DNA from: a virus
IMG/VR virus record: IMGVR_UViG_3300033144_008489
Span: 1 to 64,000 of that record
DNA: 64,000 bases
Reading direction: 5' to 3' (one strand)
A model generated the notes under the pieces. That model did no database searches and was not told where the DNA came from. It was given only the letters and a program-made list of their open reading frames with translations. This document shows, in pieces, positions 23,601 to 31,667 of the stretch; the stretch's first letter is position 1, and each line of letters opens with the position of its first letter. Position numbers and translations under genes: made by a program.

Positions 23601-24252
23601 CTGCGATCAGGACATAGAGGCCGCCGTTCGGTTCCGCAGCGTCACCGATCGTCCATCCGCTGGTGCCGAAAGGCCCGTAGGCCAAACCCAAATCCCCAGC
23701 AGCGTAGGGCTCCATCACATTGGCGGTGCCATCAGTTTGCACAGCCATGCGAAGTAGGTCCCCGCCGTTGGGGCCAGCGCCTTCGAGGACCTGCCAGGTC
23801 CAGTTCATCACAGGAGACTTGAGCGTCGGACCCACGATCTGGAATCCGATGGGATGCCCCACCAGGGACGGCCCCTTGCTACCAAATGTGTTGGTGCGCC
23901 AGTTGTACGGGACGAAGTTGATCTCCGGTGCTCCACGCAAGCCCAGCTTGCTGGTCTTGGCACGGACGGGGATGGGAGGCCCCTGGGGATCGGCACTGGT
24001 CACCGCCTCGCTAACGAGCGCTCCCGAGGGCACGATGCTCGATCCCATACCGAAGTTGTACTGGGCTGCCCAAGAGCCTGCGAACCCTTCGATGATCTTG
24101 GCCGCAGCCGAAGCACGGTTCGCATTGACCGTCTCGTCCCGGTCGATGAGCTCTTGCCACGGCTCAAGCTGCGAACGCGTTTTGGCATCACTCTCAAACC
24201 CCTTGCGGAGTTTGTCGAGGAGTTCTTTTTCCTGATCGGTAAATTCGGCCAT
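20695..24252 (-). CDS. Large virion structural protein
   Basis: 1,185 aa with an AAGGATT ribosome-binding sequence 8 nt upstream. The first ~60 residues are charged helix (KELLDKLRKGFESDAKTRSQ), then an Ala/Gly-rich stretch. The rest is beta-rich with many Pro/Gly/Asp turns. One segment, ELVIDGSINEKQYIDIDYSS followed by GVVRLSHPP, recalls short beta-strand repeats seen in the 3,653-aa protein of this phage. The last ~250 residues contain lectin-like beta strands (FVAKIGVTFLA, ILLTLQGPFYFVIESPR, VVVKMGVYD). No enzymatic motif is recognised. Placement within fibre genes suggests a tail fibre or appendage subunit. Confidence 0.78.
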   Translation of the reverse strand: MAEFTDQEKELLDKLRKGFESDAKTRSQLEPWQELIDRDETVNANRASAAAKIIEGFAGSWAAQYNFGMGSSIVPSGALVSEAVTSADPQGPPIPVRAKTSKLGLRGAPEINFVPYNWRTNTFGSKGPSLVGHPIGFQIVGPTLKSPVMNWTWQVLEGAGPNGGDLLRMAVQTDGTANVMEPYAAGDLGLAYGPFGTSGWTIGDAAEPNGGLYVLIADDGLNSGSIPAGRVPMAALDRFVETARYEIFRVASLPVVGVGDPYEIELHPDKSLSTYFDLPAVSIDRSIRAITMVRPYVARLQAVPQSGAAGGNDGESVSGREQAFVVVSPERAASGDNFPPFQGPAVTDGTWIQGGFTDSRQPGTTTAGEPSAYGGAARLPVPIPVQEASASVEKAFVPTVLVGQWAITVPSLTPYTTGLFASQFPIVNITVTQRSDDLPALSQGSIPSCLGWFDAVTTNVAPDRVFLNRVPETDPQTGLTYWGPGPWVNSLIGTQTVGLLATLHEPISSLWVEEFNLDAVEASRVKTMIDPQWVGRFEKQISDPLLVGLEPAPPPGSGPGRADRAIFDTRSIAAGGPIPNAENPGNLMDLGFRMVLFPAKPDPNDITQTIPNFDLPITGRELVIDGSINEKQYIDIDYSSGVVRLSHPPPESRTTIPSEPSDVIPDGISGLTGNNPRGEVVLFAACVPYSMEDSQLGTGVRLTASAGEGASDFDAYSTEVSAKIDLTNTTFSGVAPFFGPSLIAPLPIEIVLDRLWDGPETGVITIAAGSDTATSFGRWGYTTKRTVTPAGGVPVTALGGLSSLTVVADPDPSLFPGEQTRNITLRREVVFHREGVSIAALSDIVSGDTYYGSSTRADTLRFERASLVPQLDGSMSVRPRPDLAIQLDRATGHILPAKLSLPLDTVVNPVPPAGPGFPYFSEQGVFAGLSYQADASNPVGINAGLTYNAGILPGVGTDNRGPDQRLEMPGAVLPLWHGVITQDGGTAGAGSFFLSTNFRFVAKIGVTFLASGAVSDATGFVGLIQDATGPALTPIVSTLSDPALAPVGHDYIGFQFDTTAAPVWRFWTRGSSGVDNLISTTAVVDRTILLTLQGPFYFVIESPRIGATDVDSVVVKMGVYDANKVLLSNITVTNKDLLPAPSGRGFFTSAAVREEFVALNRGVNMLIYSMSIVFDTDIDDLPPLP

Positions 24253-24263
24253 CGTGGTAATCC

Positions 24264-26201
24264 TTACGGGAACGGGGTGGGAGGCCCGTAGGGAGTTGCA
24301 TCGTTGGGGCCCAGGCCAGTGCTGTGCCGAAGAAGGGTGACGCCCGTGAGAGCACGAGGAACATCCGTAGTCGCGCTAGGCCCTCCCTGTGTGAAGTTCA
24401 GCGCAAGACCTCCTCCGGAACGAATCCGGGCACGGAAGAACACGGGAGCAACCCCGGCAGCCGCTCCAGCAACTGCGCCGGTATTGGCGAAGATGTTGAT
24501 GGCCGGCCCCACGTTCACACGCACCTGACAAAACACAGTACCGGTGACAGCGTCACGCCCATCGAAAGTCGCAGTGGGGTCGATGATCTGGCACCCGGCA
24601 CCATCGGCCAGAGGATCTTGTTTCGACGGACCGTCCATGTCCTTGCGACCCATGTCCATCCATGTCGTGAGGCCAGGGATCTTGAGCTCGAGCGCAATCT
24701 CAGGGCTACCCGGTCCCGCAGGCGTGTACACAAAATCAGCCAGCGTGAGCCCGTCGATACGGAACGTCAAAAAGGGCTGACCCACAACGGTGGGCTCCTG
24801 ATCTGGGGCTGCCTGGTTGCTGTAGGCAGCATCGAACATCCGGTAGTAGAACCGATCAGCGGCACCACCAGCCGAGTAGTCGAACTGCGCAGCAGTGATG
24901 TCACCATCCGCCAGGGAAGGGCGGAAGCCACCGCCCAGGTAATCGATCTGCGGGAAGAGCACCTGACCGCTGAACGGACACGGGTTCTCGACCCCGTCCG
25001 TAGCTGGCGGATCGCGATCTGGAAGCCCGCTGACTTGGAGCTCAAGCAGAACGAGGCCACTCGTAGCAAGGTCCTCAACGTAATAGTCCGCACGCAGGTA
25101 AGACGCGCTGCCGAATGTTGCGAAAGGCTCACCGGCAAACCGGACTGGAAGCTCGAGAGGGCCTCCAGGTCCAAAAGGAAGTCCCGGTCCTACCAAGTTG
25201 CCGATCCCCAACCCGGCGTTGTAACTCGCATCGATCGAGACCAGCGTCGTCTCAGCGACACGGTAGACCTCGTCATAGAACCGCTCTTCCACGTCCTTGC
25301 GAGGGTTCTCGAGGTTGACACGAGGAGGCGAATCGCCAGCACCGGTCTTGAAGTTGCCGTAGTCACCACCGCTGTCGAACGACGGCGAATGGGACGTGGT
25401 GTGCATGAGCAGCGAATCCCCTGTGGGGTTCGGGAACAAGAACGTCGTGTTCGGGGTCGTCGCGTCTTGCTGGTTCTGCGGTTTCCGAGCGAAGACTCGA
25501 AGCCTTGCGTCGAACCAGAAGTGACACTGGTTGTCGTCACCGCCGAATGTGACCGCCGTATCACCACCGAGAAGGATGATGTCCGCCGAATCCAGGGTGG
25601 TCGGGCCAACGGTCAGATCGAAGGGCCCGCTCACGGAGTCGAGGTCCGTGTAGTTGAAATCCACGCGCTGGTAAAACGCGGTGCCGGTGTAGCCGACGCC
25701 CAGGCCATTGATGATGTTGGAGTCGGCCGTGGCCATCCCCAGGTACAGGATGGTGTTCGGCCGGTGCCAAAAACCCGGAGTCTCGTCTGTGGGCGGAAGG
25801 TTGTCATCGCCCAGCAGATACGTGGGCGAGAACATCCCGCTCGCACCCCACGTCAGCGTATCAATCTGCCAGTTGGTACCGATCCCGCTTCCGTTGGGAA
25901 GGAAGTATTGGATCCCCGACACGAACATGGTCTCGTCCACTTCGCTTGCGAAGGTGTACGCCGCGCCGAGAGGGCCCACGATGGTGTCAGAATCGACGAA
26001 AACCGCCGACCGGTGCAGGTGGTACGCCGTCGAGGTCGTGGGCGCGAAGGGGAGCGAAGAGTCCACCAGGTTGTCCACGCTCTCGGGGTTGATGTAGTTC
26101 ACCATGTTGGCGCTCCACATGTCGTACCCGAACCCAACGTCGTCCGGCATGATGCCGTCTCGAGCGAACGACTCGAAATCCGTTTCCCGACGGAAGTGCA
26201 A
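24264..26201 (-). CDS. Tail-fibre-like protein, C-terminal part (downstream of frameshift)
   Basis: 645 aa from an internal Met, but the true reading frame continues upstream of this ATG (NNGSYILLHFRRETDFE) into the region of the preceding ORF, and no ribosome-binding site precedes the ATG. This is therefore the C-terminal ~60% of a single ~1,055-aa gene whose N-terminal part is at 26099-27436. The sequence is beta-rich with repeated lectin-like stretches (AYHLHRSAVFVDSD, CHFWFDARLRVFA, VLLELQVSGLP, LKIPGLTTWMDMG, VFCQVRVNVG, FRARIRSGGG). It has no catalytic motif. A receptor-binding or fibre role is inferred. If the frameshift is real, this part is not made or is made only by independent initiation. 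Confidence 0.72.
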   Translation of the reverse strand: MHFRRETDFESFARDGIMPDDVGFGYDMWSANMVNYINPESVDNLVDSSLPFAPTTSTAYHLHRSAVFVDSDTIVGPLGAAYTFASEVDETMFVSGIQYFLPNGSGIGTNWQIDTLTWGASGMFSPTYLLGDDNLPPTDETPGFWHRPNTILYLGMATADSNIINGLGVGYTGTAFYQRVDFNYTDLDSVSGPFDLTVGPTTLDSADIILLGGDTAVTFGGDDNQCHFWFDARLRVFARKPQNQQDATTPNTTFLFPNPTGDSLLMHTTSHSPSFDSGGDYGNFKTGAGDSPPRVNLENPRKDVEERFYDEVYRVAETTLVSIDASYNAGLGIGNLVGPGLPFGPGGPLELPVRFAGEPFATFGSASYLRADYYVEDLATSGLVLLELQVSGLPDRDPPATDGVENPCPFSGQVLFPQIDYLGGGFRPSLADGDITAAQFDYSAGGAADRFYYRMFDAAYSNQAAPDQEPTVVGQPFLTFRIDGLTLADFVYTPAGPGSPEIALELKIPGLTTWMDMGRKDMDGPSKQDPLADGAGCQIIDPTATFDGRDAVTGTVFCQVRVNVGPAINIFANTGAVAGAAAGVAPVFFRARIRSGGGLALNFTQGGPSATTDVPRALTGVTLLRHSTGLGPNDATPYGPPTPFP

Positions 26202-27436
26202 CAGGATGTACGACCCGTTGTTCCTGCCTGCGTCAGATCCGCACCGGGATCCAACGAAACCGCAGGCTTCTCGAAATAGCGCGGCTTCTGGACAGCCGGC
26301 GTGAATTCGATGCCCGTGGCAGTCGTGTAGTCGTCGAGGTACGGCAACCGGTATCGGAAGAAGTTGTTGATGTTGCCACCACCAGTGCCTGCCGGGGTGC
26401 CACCAAAGATGGGAATCCCACCCACTACGACAGGAACCCCAGCAGCCGGGTCGGTACCCAACCGCACCTGACCCGCTCCCGGCTCAGGACCAGCAGGGAT
26501 CGCGACACCGGCCTGTGCGTCGAAACCGGTATGGATTTCGAGCAGGTCGTACTGACCAGCAGCTCGACCTGGGAACGCGAATACATTCGGGTCGCCCTCC
26601 GCGAACATGCCGCCTGGGCCTCCGTCACAGTCGCCGTCGCCGTCGCCGCCGTTGATTCCTTGGCCACACAGGAGAGCCGCAATGACACGGTCGGTCAGGG
26701 GCTGTGCCAGGAACTCCGCAATACCCCCGTCGGCCGGCCAATGGAACAGGGCAACCACACCTCGGTCTGCGGGATAGACCGCGCCAGAGAGGACCACTTC
26801 GGGGTCGGCTGCGGTGTTCAAAGTGCGCGCCGTCTCCACGACAGGGACCGTGCGCGTAAAACCACCTTGATGTGTAAACCCAGGACCCCCGCCGGTGTAG
26901 CCGCCGTCTGCCACATTGAACGTAAGGTCCGTATCCGGGTCGTTACCCGGAGTCGTGAACACATCACCCGGAGGGTTCGGAGCAATCGCAGTGGCGAAAA
27001 TGTTCTGCGCTTCGTATGGCGGGAACCAAAACTCGCTGTAGACGAAGAAATCGTTCGTCGGACTCGCCGCAACTGGAGGCGTGACATCACCGCGCTGGAC
27101 AAAACCCGCATCGCGCATCTTGAGCACACCCCAGTCGGTGATCCCCGTGAACGTCGTGACCGTTTCGAAGTTGCCGATCGTGGGAGGTCGCATCGGAACC
27201 AGGCCCGCGAGCTCATCCAGGTTCTCCTGGACATCGTTCCCATCGTAGGCACCGTTGGATCCCGTGGTCGAGATCGCCGAAGCCGGGTGCGCATCCTCGG
27301 GGTCGTTGAGGTGAGCGTCGAGCCCCTTATTCTGTCCCTCGATGACTTCGTCCGTGAACGAGTTGGAGCCCACCGAGTCCTGGTTCGCAAGACCAGTACC
27401 CTTTTGGATAGTGCCGGGATCTACTTCACGAGGCAT
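26099..27436 (-). CDS. Tail-fibre-like protein, N-terminal part (frame breaks near 26221)
   Basis: The ORF is 445 aa, but only the first ~405 residues look genuine. After DPGADLTQAG the frame turns into a Ser/Arg/Cys-rich nonsense tail while the sensible sequence continues in the -1 frame. Residues ~40-75 have the phage fibre signature LDAHLNDPEDAHPASAIS followed by NDVQENLDEL, found in neck/fibre proteins. A Gly/Asp-rich loop (GGDGDGDCDGGPGG, ~residue 270) may bind divalent cations. The gene starts 4 nt downstream of the stop of the 1,143-aa protein gene. Read with the downstream ORF it forms one ~1,055-aa protein. A missing A in an A-rich stretch (restoring gga aac aac) would repair it. Confidence 0.75.
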   Translation of the reverse strand: MPREVDPGTIQKGTGLANQDSVGSNSFTDEVIEGQNKGLDAHLNDPEDAHPASAISTTGSNGAYDGNDVQENLDELAGLVPMRPPTIGNFETVTTFTGITDWGVLKMRDAGFVQRGDVTPPVAASPTNDFFVYSEFWFPPYEAQNIFATAIAPNPPGDVFTTPGNDPDTDLTFNVADGGYTGGGPGFTHQGGFTRTVPVVETARTLNTAADPEVVLSGAVYPADRGVVALFHWPADGGIAEFLAQPLTDRVIAALLCGQGINGGDGDGDCDGGPGGMFAEGDPNVFAFPGRAAGQYDLLEIHTGFDAQAGVAIPAGPEPGAGQVRLGTDPAAGVPVVVGGIPIFGGTPAGTGGGNINNFFRYRLPYLDDYTTATGIEFTPAVQKPRYFEKPAVSLDPGADLTQAGTTGRTSCCTSVGKRISSRSLETASCRTTLGSGTTCGAPTW

Positions 27437-27440
27437 GGCG

Positions 27441-30400
27441 TTACTCCTGGTTCCCCGCGACCATCAAAAGGTTCTTCGTCCGGAACACACCGACGCCGGT
27501 GTTGCCGCCCGAGTCCGCAAAGGTCAGGTCGTTGTTGGCATCGAGCACAGCCCAGCGTGTCACCACAAGCAAGAGCACCTCGTCCTTGCGGAACAGCACG
27601 CTGTCCTGCTTGGAGCGAACCAGCGTGGGCTGGAACACCTTGTGACGCACCACATTGCTCATGCCCTGAGCCATCCCCGTGGGCCGGTGACCGCTGCGGT
27701 TGATGACGGGGTACACGGCGCGGAACTCGATGTCCTTGAAAGGCTCGTCCGTCGTAGGCGTCCCACCGATCGTCCACTGGATGGACCCCTCGGGTGGCAC
27801 CAACGTGTGCAGGGCAAGCGTGCCGACCTCAGCATCGAAGTCGTCGATGGAGATGTTGGCCGTGGCCGCGAAGTAGTACTCGCCGGGGAACGCGTCTGGG
27901 GGCGGCACCGTCTCCGTCTGGCCGTCGTTGACCGGGAGCTGGTCCAACGGGGCGAAGTACGGGAACGGAAGCTCCACGCTGCCCATGCCCACTTGGCCGG
28001 TCCAGACGTTCTGGGACACGTACAGCGGCTCGACCTCAAGCGTCGAAGGCAGCGGCCCGGTAGCACCCGTGTACGGGAAATCCTGGATGGTCGTACTGAT
28101 GACGCCTTCCTTGGTGCCAACCGTCTGAGGCGCGTTCGTACGGAAGTAAATGGTCTGCTGGTAACCGGCTCCGGCAGGACCGAAGTTGGGAACAGGATCC
28201 TGAGCGAAGAATCGAACTTCACACAACGTCTGCCCTGCGCCAGACAGAGGGATCGCCGGGGCGGGCCCTCCAATGTCGAGATTCACCAAACGGGTGGAAG
28301 CACCGTAGTCGGTGTTAGGGTCGTCCACATCACGCGGGTTGCCATCGTCCCCGTCCGTAACCGTGATGCTTGTGGTCGCATCGCCGAAGAAACGACGCGG
28401 GAGCACAAAACTGCTCGGGTCTCGGCTCACCACCGTCTCCGGCGTCAAAGTACCGATGGGGATACCCGCGTTGCCACCACCGCCCGTAGGATCGTTGGCG
28501 ATGTACTCGATATGAACTTCACGAAAACCAGACCGGAAGTTCGGAGCCAACCGATCTTCCATGTCCGTAGGTCGCTGGTCCGGTCCCGTGGGAAGCCAGT
28601 TCTCCAGCATCGGACCGTACGGGTACGGCGGATCGTCAGGAGTGATCTCAAGATCGGGCGTGTCTGTGGTCCCCACTCCCAGCGGGTACGTCACTTCAAG
28701 CTCGATGAAAATACGACGAGGCGAACCCACGTCACCCGACACCAACGTGCCGACCATGTCGTGATCCGCTGCATTGATACCGCCCGTCACCTGGACAGGG
28801 TTCACGTCGAGCGAGACTTGGATGTGAGACGTGCCAAGTCCAATGATGGCCGTGGGCTTGACCGTCTGGTCTACGGCAACGTTCCAGTTCCCGTCATCGT
28901 GGAAAATCGACAGCACGTCCGTGACGAACGTCCCAGGCGGAATCAAAGACGCGTAGTCGGCTGCGGGTACGGGCCACGATTCGACGTTCGTCGGATCGAA
29001 GTCTCCCAAGGTGGACATGTTGAAGTCCGCCAGGTTGATGTTGATCTCGTCCTCTTCGGCCCAACCGGCAAACGCTGCCGCGTAGCCAGGACGCACCACG
29101 TACTTGCCTGGGAACGTCGCAATGTCGTCTCCGGGCAGGAGAGCCAGAACGACTCGCTCGACAACGGGCTGGTCACCGAAACGACGTGCGAAGTGATCGA
29201 AGTTGCGGATGGTGACGCCACGCGTGGTGTCACCGGAAAGTGGGGGGATGCCTCCTGATGCGGCCGTGCGGCCGACCTCGTTGGCCACAAGGTTCTGCGT
29301 GGACACATCGCCCGAGCCAGACCCCATGATCTGCTTGGAGGCGGTGTCGATGGCCCAGGTCCGCGTGGTGCCATCCTGGAGCGCCTGCATCTGGAACTGG
29401 AGCTCGGCTGCCAGGTCCTGACCGTTCATCCGGATGTGACGACGAAGGTCCATCACGTCCGTGGGACCGATGGCATCTGCGAAGCCACCATCGGGACGAC
29501 TCGACTCGCCAACAGCGACGGGCGTCAGGAACAGGTTGGTGTTCGGCGTCGCAGCGTGGTTGTAGAGGAGGCCGCCATTCGTGTTGCTGGCAGGATCGAA
29601 GCCACCACTGGCGGTGTTGTCGTTCTTGCGGAACGCGAACGCGATAGGAATGGCGTAGACGAAACCGTCGATGGTCCCGAGGTCCGCGGCCGAAGCGGCG
29701 GTGCCCTCACCCGAAATCCACAGGCCGTTGTCGAGGATGCCGTATCCAATGTCGGGACCGGCCACGCCATCTCGAGCGTCACTGTTGTCGATGACGGTCT
29801 TGTTGTCTGCCGGAACGAACGGGTACAGGGCCACAGGAGCAACCTGAGATCCCTGCGCCAGGATGAAGGGGTTGGAGAACCCGTCTGCCTGGAGCTTGAA
29901 ATCGACACCCTCGGCCTCACCGGTGTGGCGGATGCGGTACTGAATCTGGACGCGCTTGGTCGTCTCAGCCCCTACCGTGGGGTCTTCGATGTCATCGGGC
30001 AATGCGACCGCAGCCGATGAATCCACGTTGCCGTGACGGTAGATGGAGTTCTGCGTCGGTTTGTTCGGGGTATCGACGCCGCCAGTCAGGAAACCGCCGG
30101 ACGCCAAAATCCCCGCAGGGTTGGAACTCCCCAAGGTGTAGGCGTTGCCCACGGTTCCAGAATCGTTGGCCGTGATCCGAACGATGTTGGCGTTCGCCGT
30201 CGCCGTGACCGTCGGGACGATGCCATTGATCTGAGTAGCGATACTGGCAGCCGTGTTCGTAGGACTGACGTTGAAGATCTGGAACTGGTTCGCGGCCGGC
30301 GCAACGAGGACGCCTGTGAGGACCACACCGTCCACGGTGATGGTGTCACCAGGGTTGGCCGTGACCGGATCGCTCACAACCAGCGTGCCACGAGCGGCCG

Positions 30401-30872
30401 GGCTGTCGCTCACCAGAGCAAGCCAAACCTCAAGGAACACGAAATCGGTACGTTTGAAACCGGGAGGAGCTCCTGGAGGGCTCGGAACGTCGAGCGTGAT
30501 CAGGTTGTCGCCCTTGGTGTCCGTGTCCACGTACTCGATGTCGAGCAGCATCCCGGCCACGAGCGCCTGCACCTTCTGCATGTGGAAAGTGTTGGCGATG
30601 AAGTCGGGGTTGAGGACGGGACCCGCAAGCCAAGGGTCATCGAAACTGAACTCGTCGAAAGCGTCCCCGCGACTCTGACCTCTCACCCATCCCGAAGGGA
30701 CGGAGCGCGACAGGTCTCGGATACGGTCCAGATCACGGATGTCCTGCTCGAGGTTCTTCTCCGAGTCGAGAACGAGCTTTCCAAATTCGGCAACGACGGT
30801 GTCCCAAGATCGCTCTTTGGGATCCAGGTACCGGCTGACAGAAGCCGGATAGAACTTGGGACGAGTGGGCAT
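27441..30872 (-). CDS. Large virion structural protein (paralogue of the 1,901-aa protein)
   Basis: 1,143 aa. Shared family motifs, in the same order as in the protein at 11482-17187: DFVFLEVWLALV (143-154), NSIYRHGNV (~275), DDIEDPTVGAETTKRVQIQY, DGFVYAIPIAFAFRKN and DVMDLRRHIR. The N-terminal ~115 residues are helical. Between the first two motifs (residues ~158-266, about 30075-30401) an extra module with PGDTITVDGV, TAASIATQIN and TVGNAYTLG is inserted; the module resembles flagellin/FliD-type beta domains. No membrane or catalytic features are seen. It is probably a tail-tip or fibre-attachment component. It starts 2 nt after the HNH gene stop, so the HNH gene separates it from the 219-aa protein gene. 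Confidence 0.85.
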   Translation of the reverse strand: MPTRPKFYPASVSRYLDPKERSWDTVVAEFGKLVLDSEKNLEQDIRDLDRIRDLSRSVPSGWVRGQSRGDAFDEFSFDDPWLAGPVLNPDFIANTFHMQKVQALVAGMLLDIEYVDTDTKGDNLITLDVPSPPGAPPGFKRTDFVFLEVWLALVSDSPAARGTLVVSDPVTANPGDTITVDGVVLTGVLVAPAANQFQIFNVSPTNTAASIATQINGIVPTVTATANANIVRITANDSGTVGNAYTLGSSNPAGILASGGFLTGGVDTPNKPTQNSIYRHGNVDSSAAVALPDDIEDPTVGAETTKRVQIQYRIRHTGEAEGVDFKLQADGFSNPFILAQGSQVAPVALYPFVPADNKTVIDNSDARDGVAGPDIGYGILDNGLWISGEGTAASAADLGTIDGFVYAIPIAFAFRKNDNTASGGFDPASNTNGGLLYNHAATPNTNLFLTPVAVGESSRPDGGFADAIGPTDVMDLRRHIRMNGQDLAAELQFQMQALQDGTTRTWAIDTASKQIMGSGSGDVSTQNLVANEVGRTAASGGIPPLSGDTTRGVTIRNFDHFARRFGDQPVVERVVLALLPGDDIATFPGKYVVRPGYAAAFAGWAEEDEININLADFNMSTLGDFDPTNVESWPVPAADYASLIPPGTFVTDVLSIFHDDGNWNVAVDQTVKPTAIIGLGTSHIQVSLDVNPVQVTGGINAADHDMVGTLVSGDVGSPRRIFIELEVTYPLGVGTTDTPDLEITPDDPPYPYGPMLENWLPTGPDQRPTDMEDRLAPNFRSGFREVHIEYIANDPTGGGGNAGIPIGTLTPETVVSRDPSSFVLPRRFFGDATTSITVTDGDDGNPRDVDDPNTDYGASTRLVNLDIGGPAPAIPLSGAGQTLCEVRFFAQDPVPNFGPAGAGYQQTIYFRTNAPQTVGTKEGVISTTIQDFPYTGATGPLPSTLEVEPLYVSQNVWTGQVGMGSVELPFPYFAPLDQLPVNDGQTETVPPPDAFPGEYYFAATANISIDDFDAEVGTLALHTLVPPEGSIQWTIGGTPTTDEPFKDIEFRAVYPVINRSGHRPTGMAQGMSNVVRHKVFQPTLVRSKQDSVLFRKDEVLLLVVTRWAVLDANNDLTFADSGGNTGVGVFRTKNLLMVAGNQE

Positions 30873-30874
30873 GG

Positions 30875-31660
30875 CTACGCTGCTTCCCTCATGCGAAACA
30901 CGGTGCGTTCACGATGACAGTTTGCACAAGTCAGTTCACACTTGGCGATTTCAGCGAGAACCTTGGGGCGTCCCCAAGACCACATATCTGAAATTTGGAT
31001 AATCTTTTCACCGTTTACGTGATCAAAATCCATGGCTTCGGGAGGAAACACCAAAGAACAACCCGTGCAAGGTGCGTCTTTGATTTCGTTGATCCACACC
31101 CGGAACTGAATCAATTTAGGGGTCTTTGCTGGCTCCCGGCGTGCGTGACTGCGGATGCGGTGACAGACACAACAGATGAGTTCACATTTCTCGATCTCAG
31201 CGAGAACACGCTCTCGACTATGGTTGGCCATTTTGCCGATGTTGTGACGTTTGACCCCTCGTACATGATCGAACTCCATCACGTAAGGAGGGAAGGTCTT
31301 GTCGCAATCGAGACACGGTTGACCGAACTTAATTTGGTCAACGAAAACTCGGTGCGCGGTGCCCTTGTCCTTGTAGTAGCCGAGCATCTTGTCCCGGTTG
31401 TCTGCAGCCCACTGTTGCCGCGCAGGCTCGTATTTCTCTTTGTTGGTCTCCCAACGCTCCTTGTTCTGGACTCGAACCTTCTCCCGGTTTTCCTGATACC
31501 AGCCTTTGCGCTTGATCTGTTGGGTCGGCGTCCTGGCGTACTCCCGGGCTTTCTTGCGCGAGCACTCCCAGCAGTAACACGCAAGGCCGTCCTTCCGGCG
31601 CTTGTTCTTGCCGAATTCGGAGGCGTCTTTATCGACGCAGCATGAGGGACAGGTCTTCAT
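30875..31660 (-). CDS. HNH endonuclease with two HNH domains
   Basis: 261 aa. The N-terminus has a Cys cluster (Cys4, 7, 28, 33) for zinc. Two similar HNH domains follow: residues ~115-172 (PCLDC ... MEFDHVRG ... CELICCVCH) and ~197-253 (PCTGC ... MDFDHVNG ... CELTCANCH). Each keeps paired zinc cysteines, the FDHV histidine/aspartate motif and the terminal CH. A basic helical linker (~residues 35-95) could contact DNA. HNH genes in virion gene blocks are usually homing endonucleases; the gene here fits into a tight gap (7 nt and 2 nt) between structural genes without disrupting either. The tandem duplication suggests a single chain able to cut both strands. Confidence 0.93.
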   Translation of the reverse strand: MKTCPSCCVDKDASEFGKNKRRKDGLACYCWECSRKKAREYARTPTQQIKRKGWYQENREKVRVQNKERWETNKEKYEPARQQWAADNRDKMLGYYKDKGTAHRVFVDQIKFGQPCLDCDKTFPPYVMEFDHVRGVKRHNIGKMANHSRERVLAEIEKCELICCVCHRIRSHARREPAKTPKLIQFRVWINEIKDAPCTGCSLVFPPEAMDFDHVNGEKIIQISDMWSWGRPKVLAEIAKCELTCANCHRERTVFRMREAA

Positions 31661-31667
31661 GGCCTAC

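Noticed and set aside
26099-26213. C-terminal tail of the 445-aa ORF as genuine protein
   Set aside because: It is Ser/Arg/Cys-rich out-of-frame translation; the sensible sequence continues in the -1 frame.
26214-26227. Programmed -1 ribosomal frameshift
   Set aside because: There is no X-XXY-YYZ heptamer, and re-pairing of the P-site tRNA (GGA to AGG) would be poor. A missing A is the simpler explanation.
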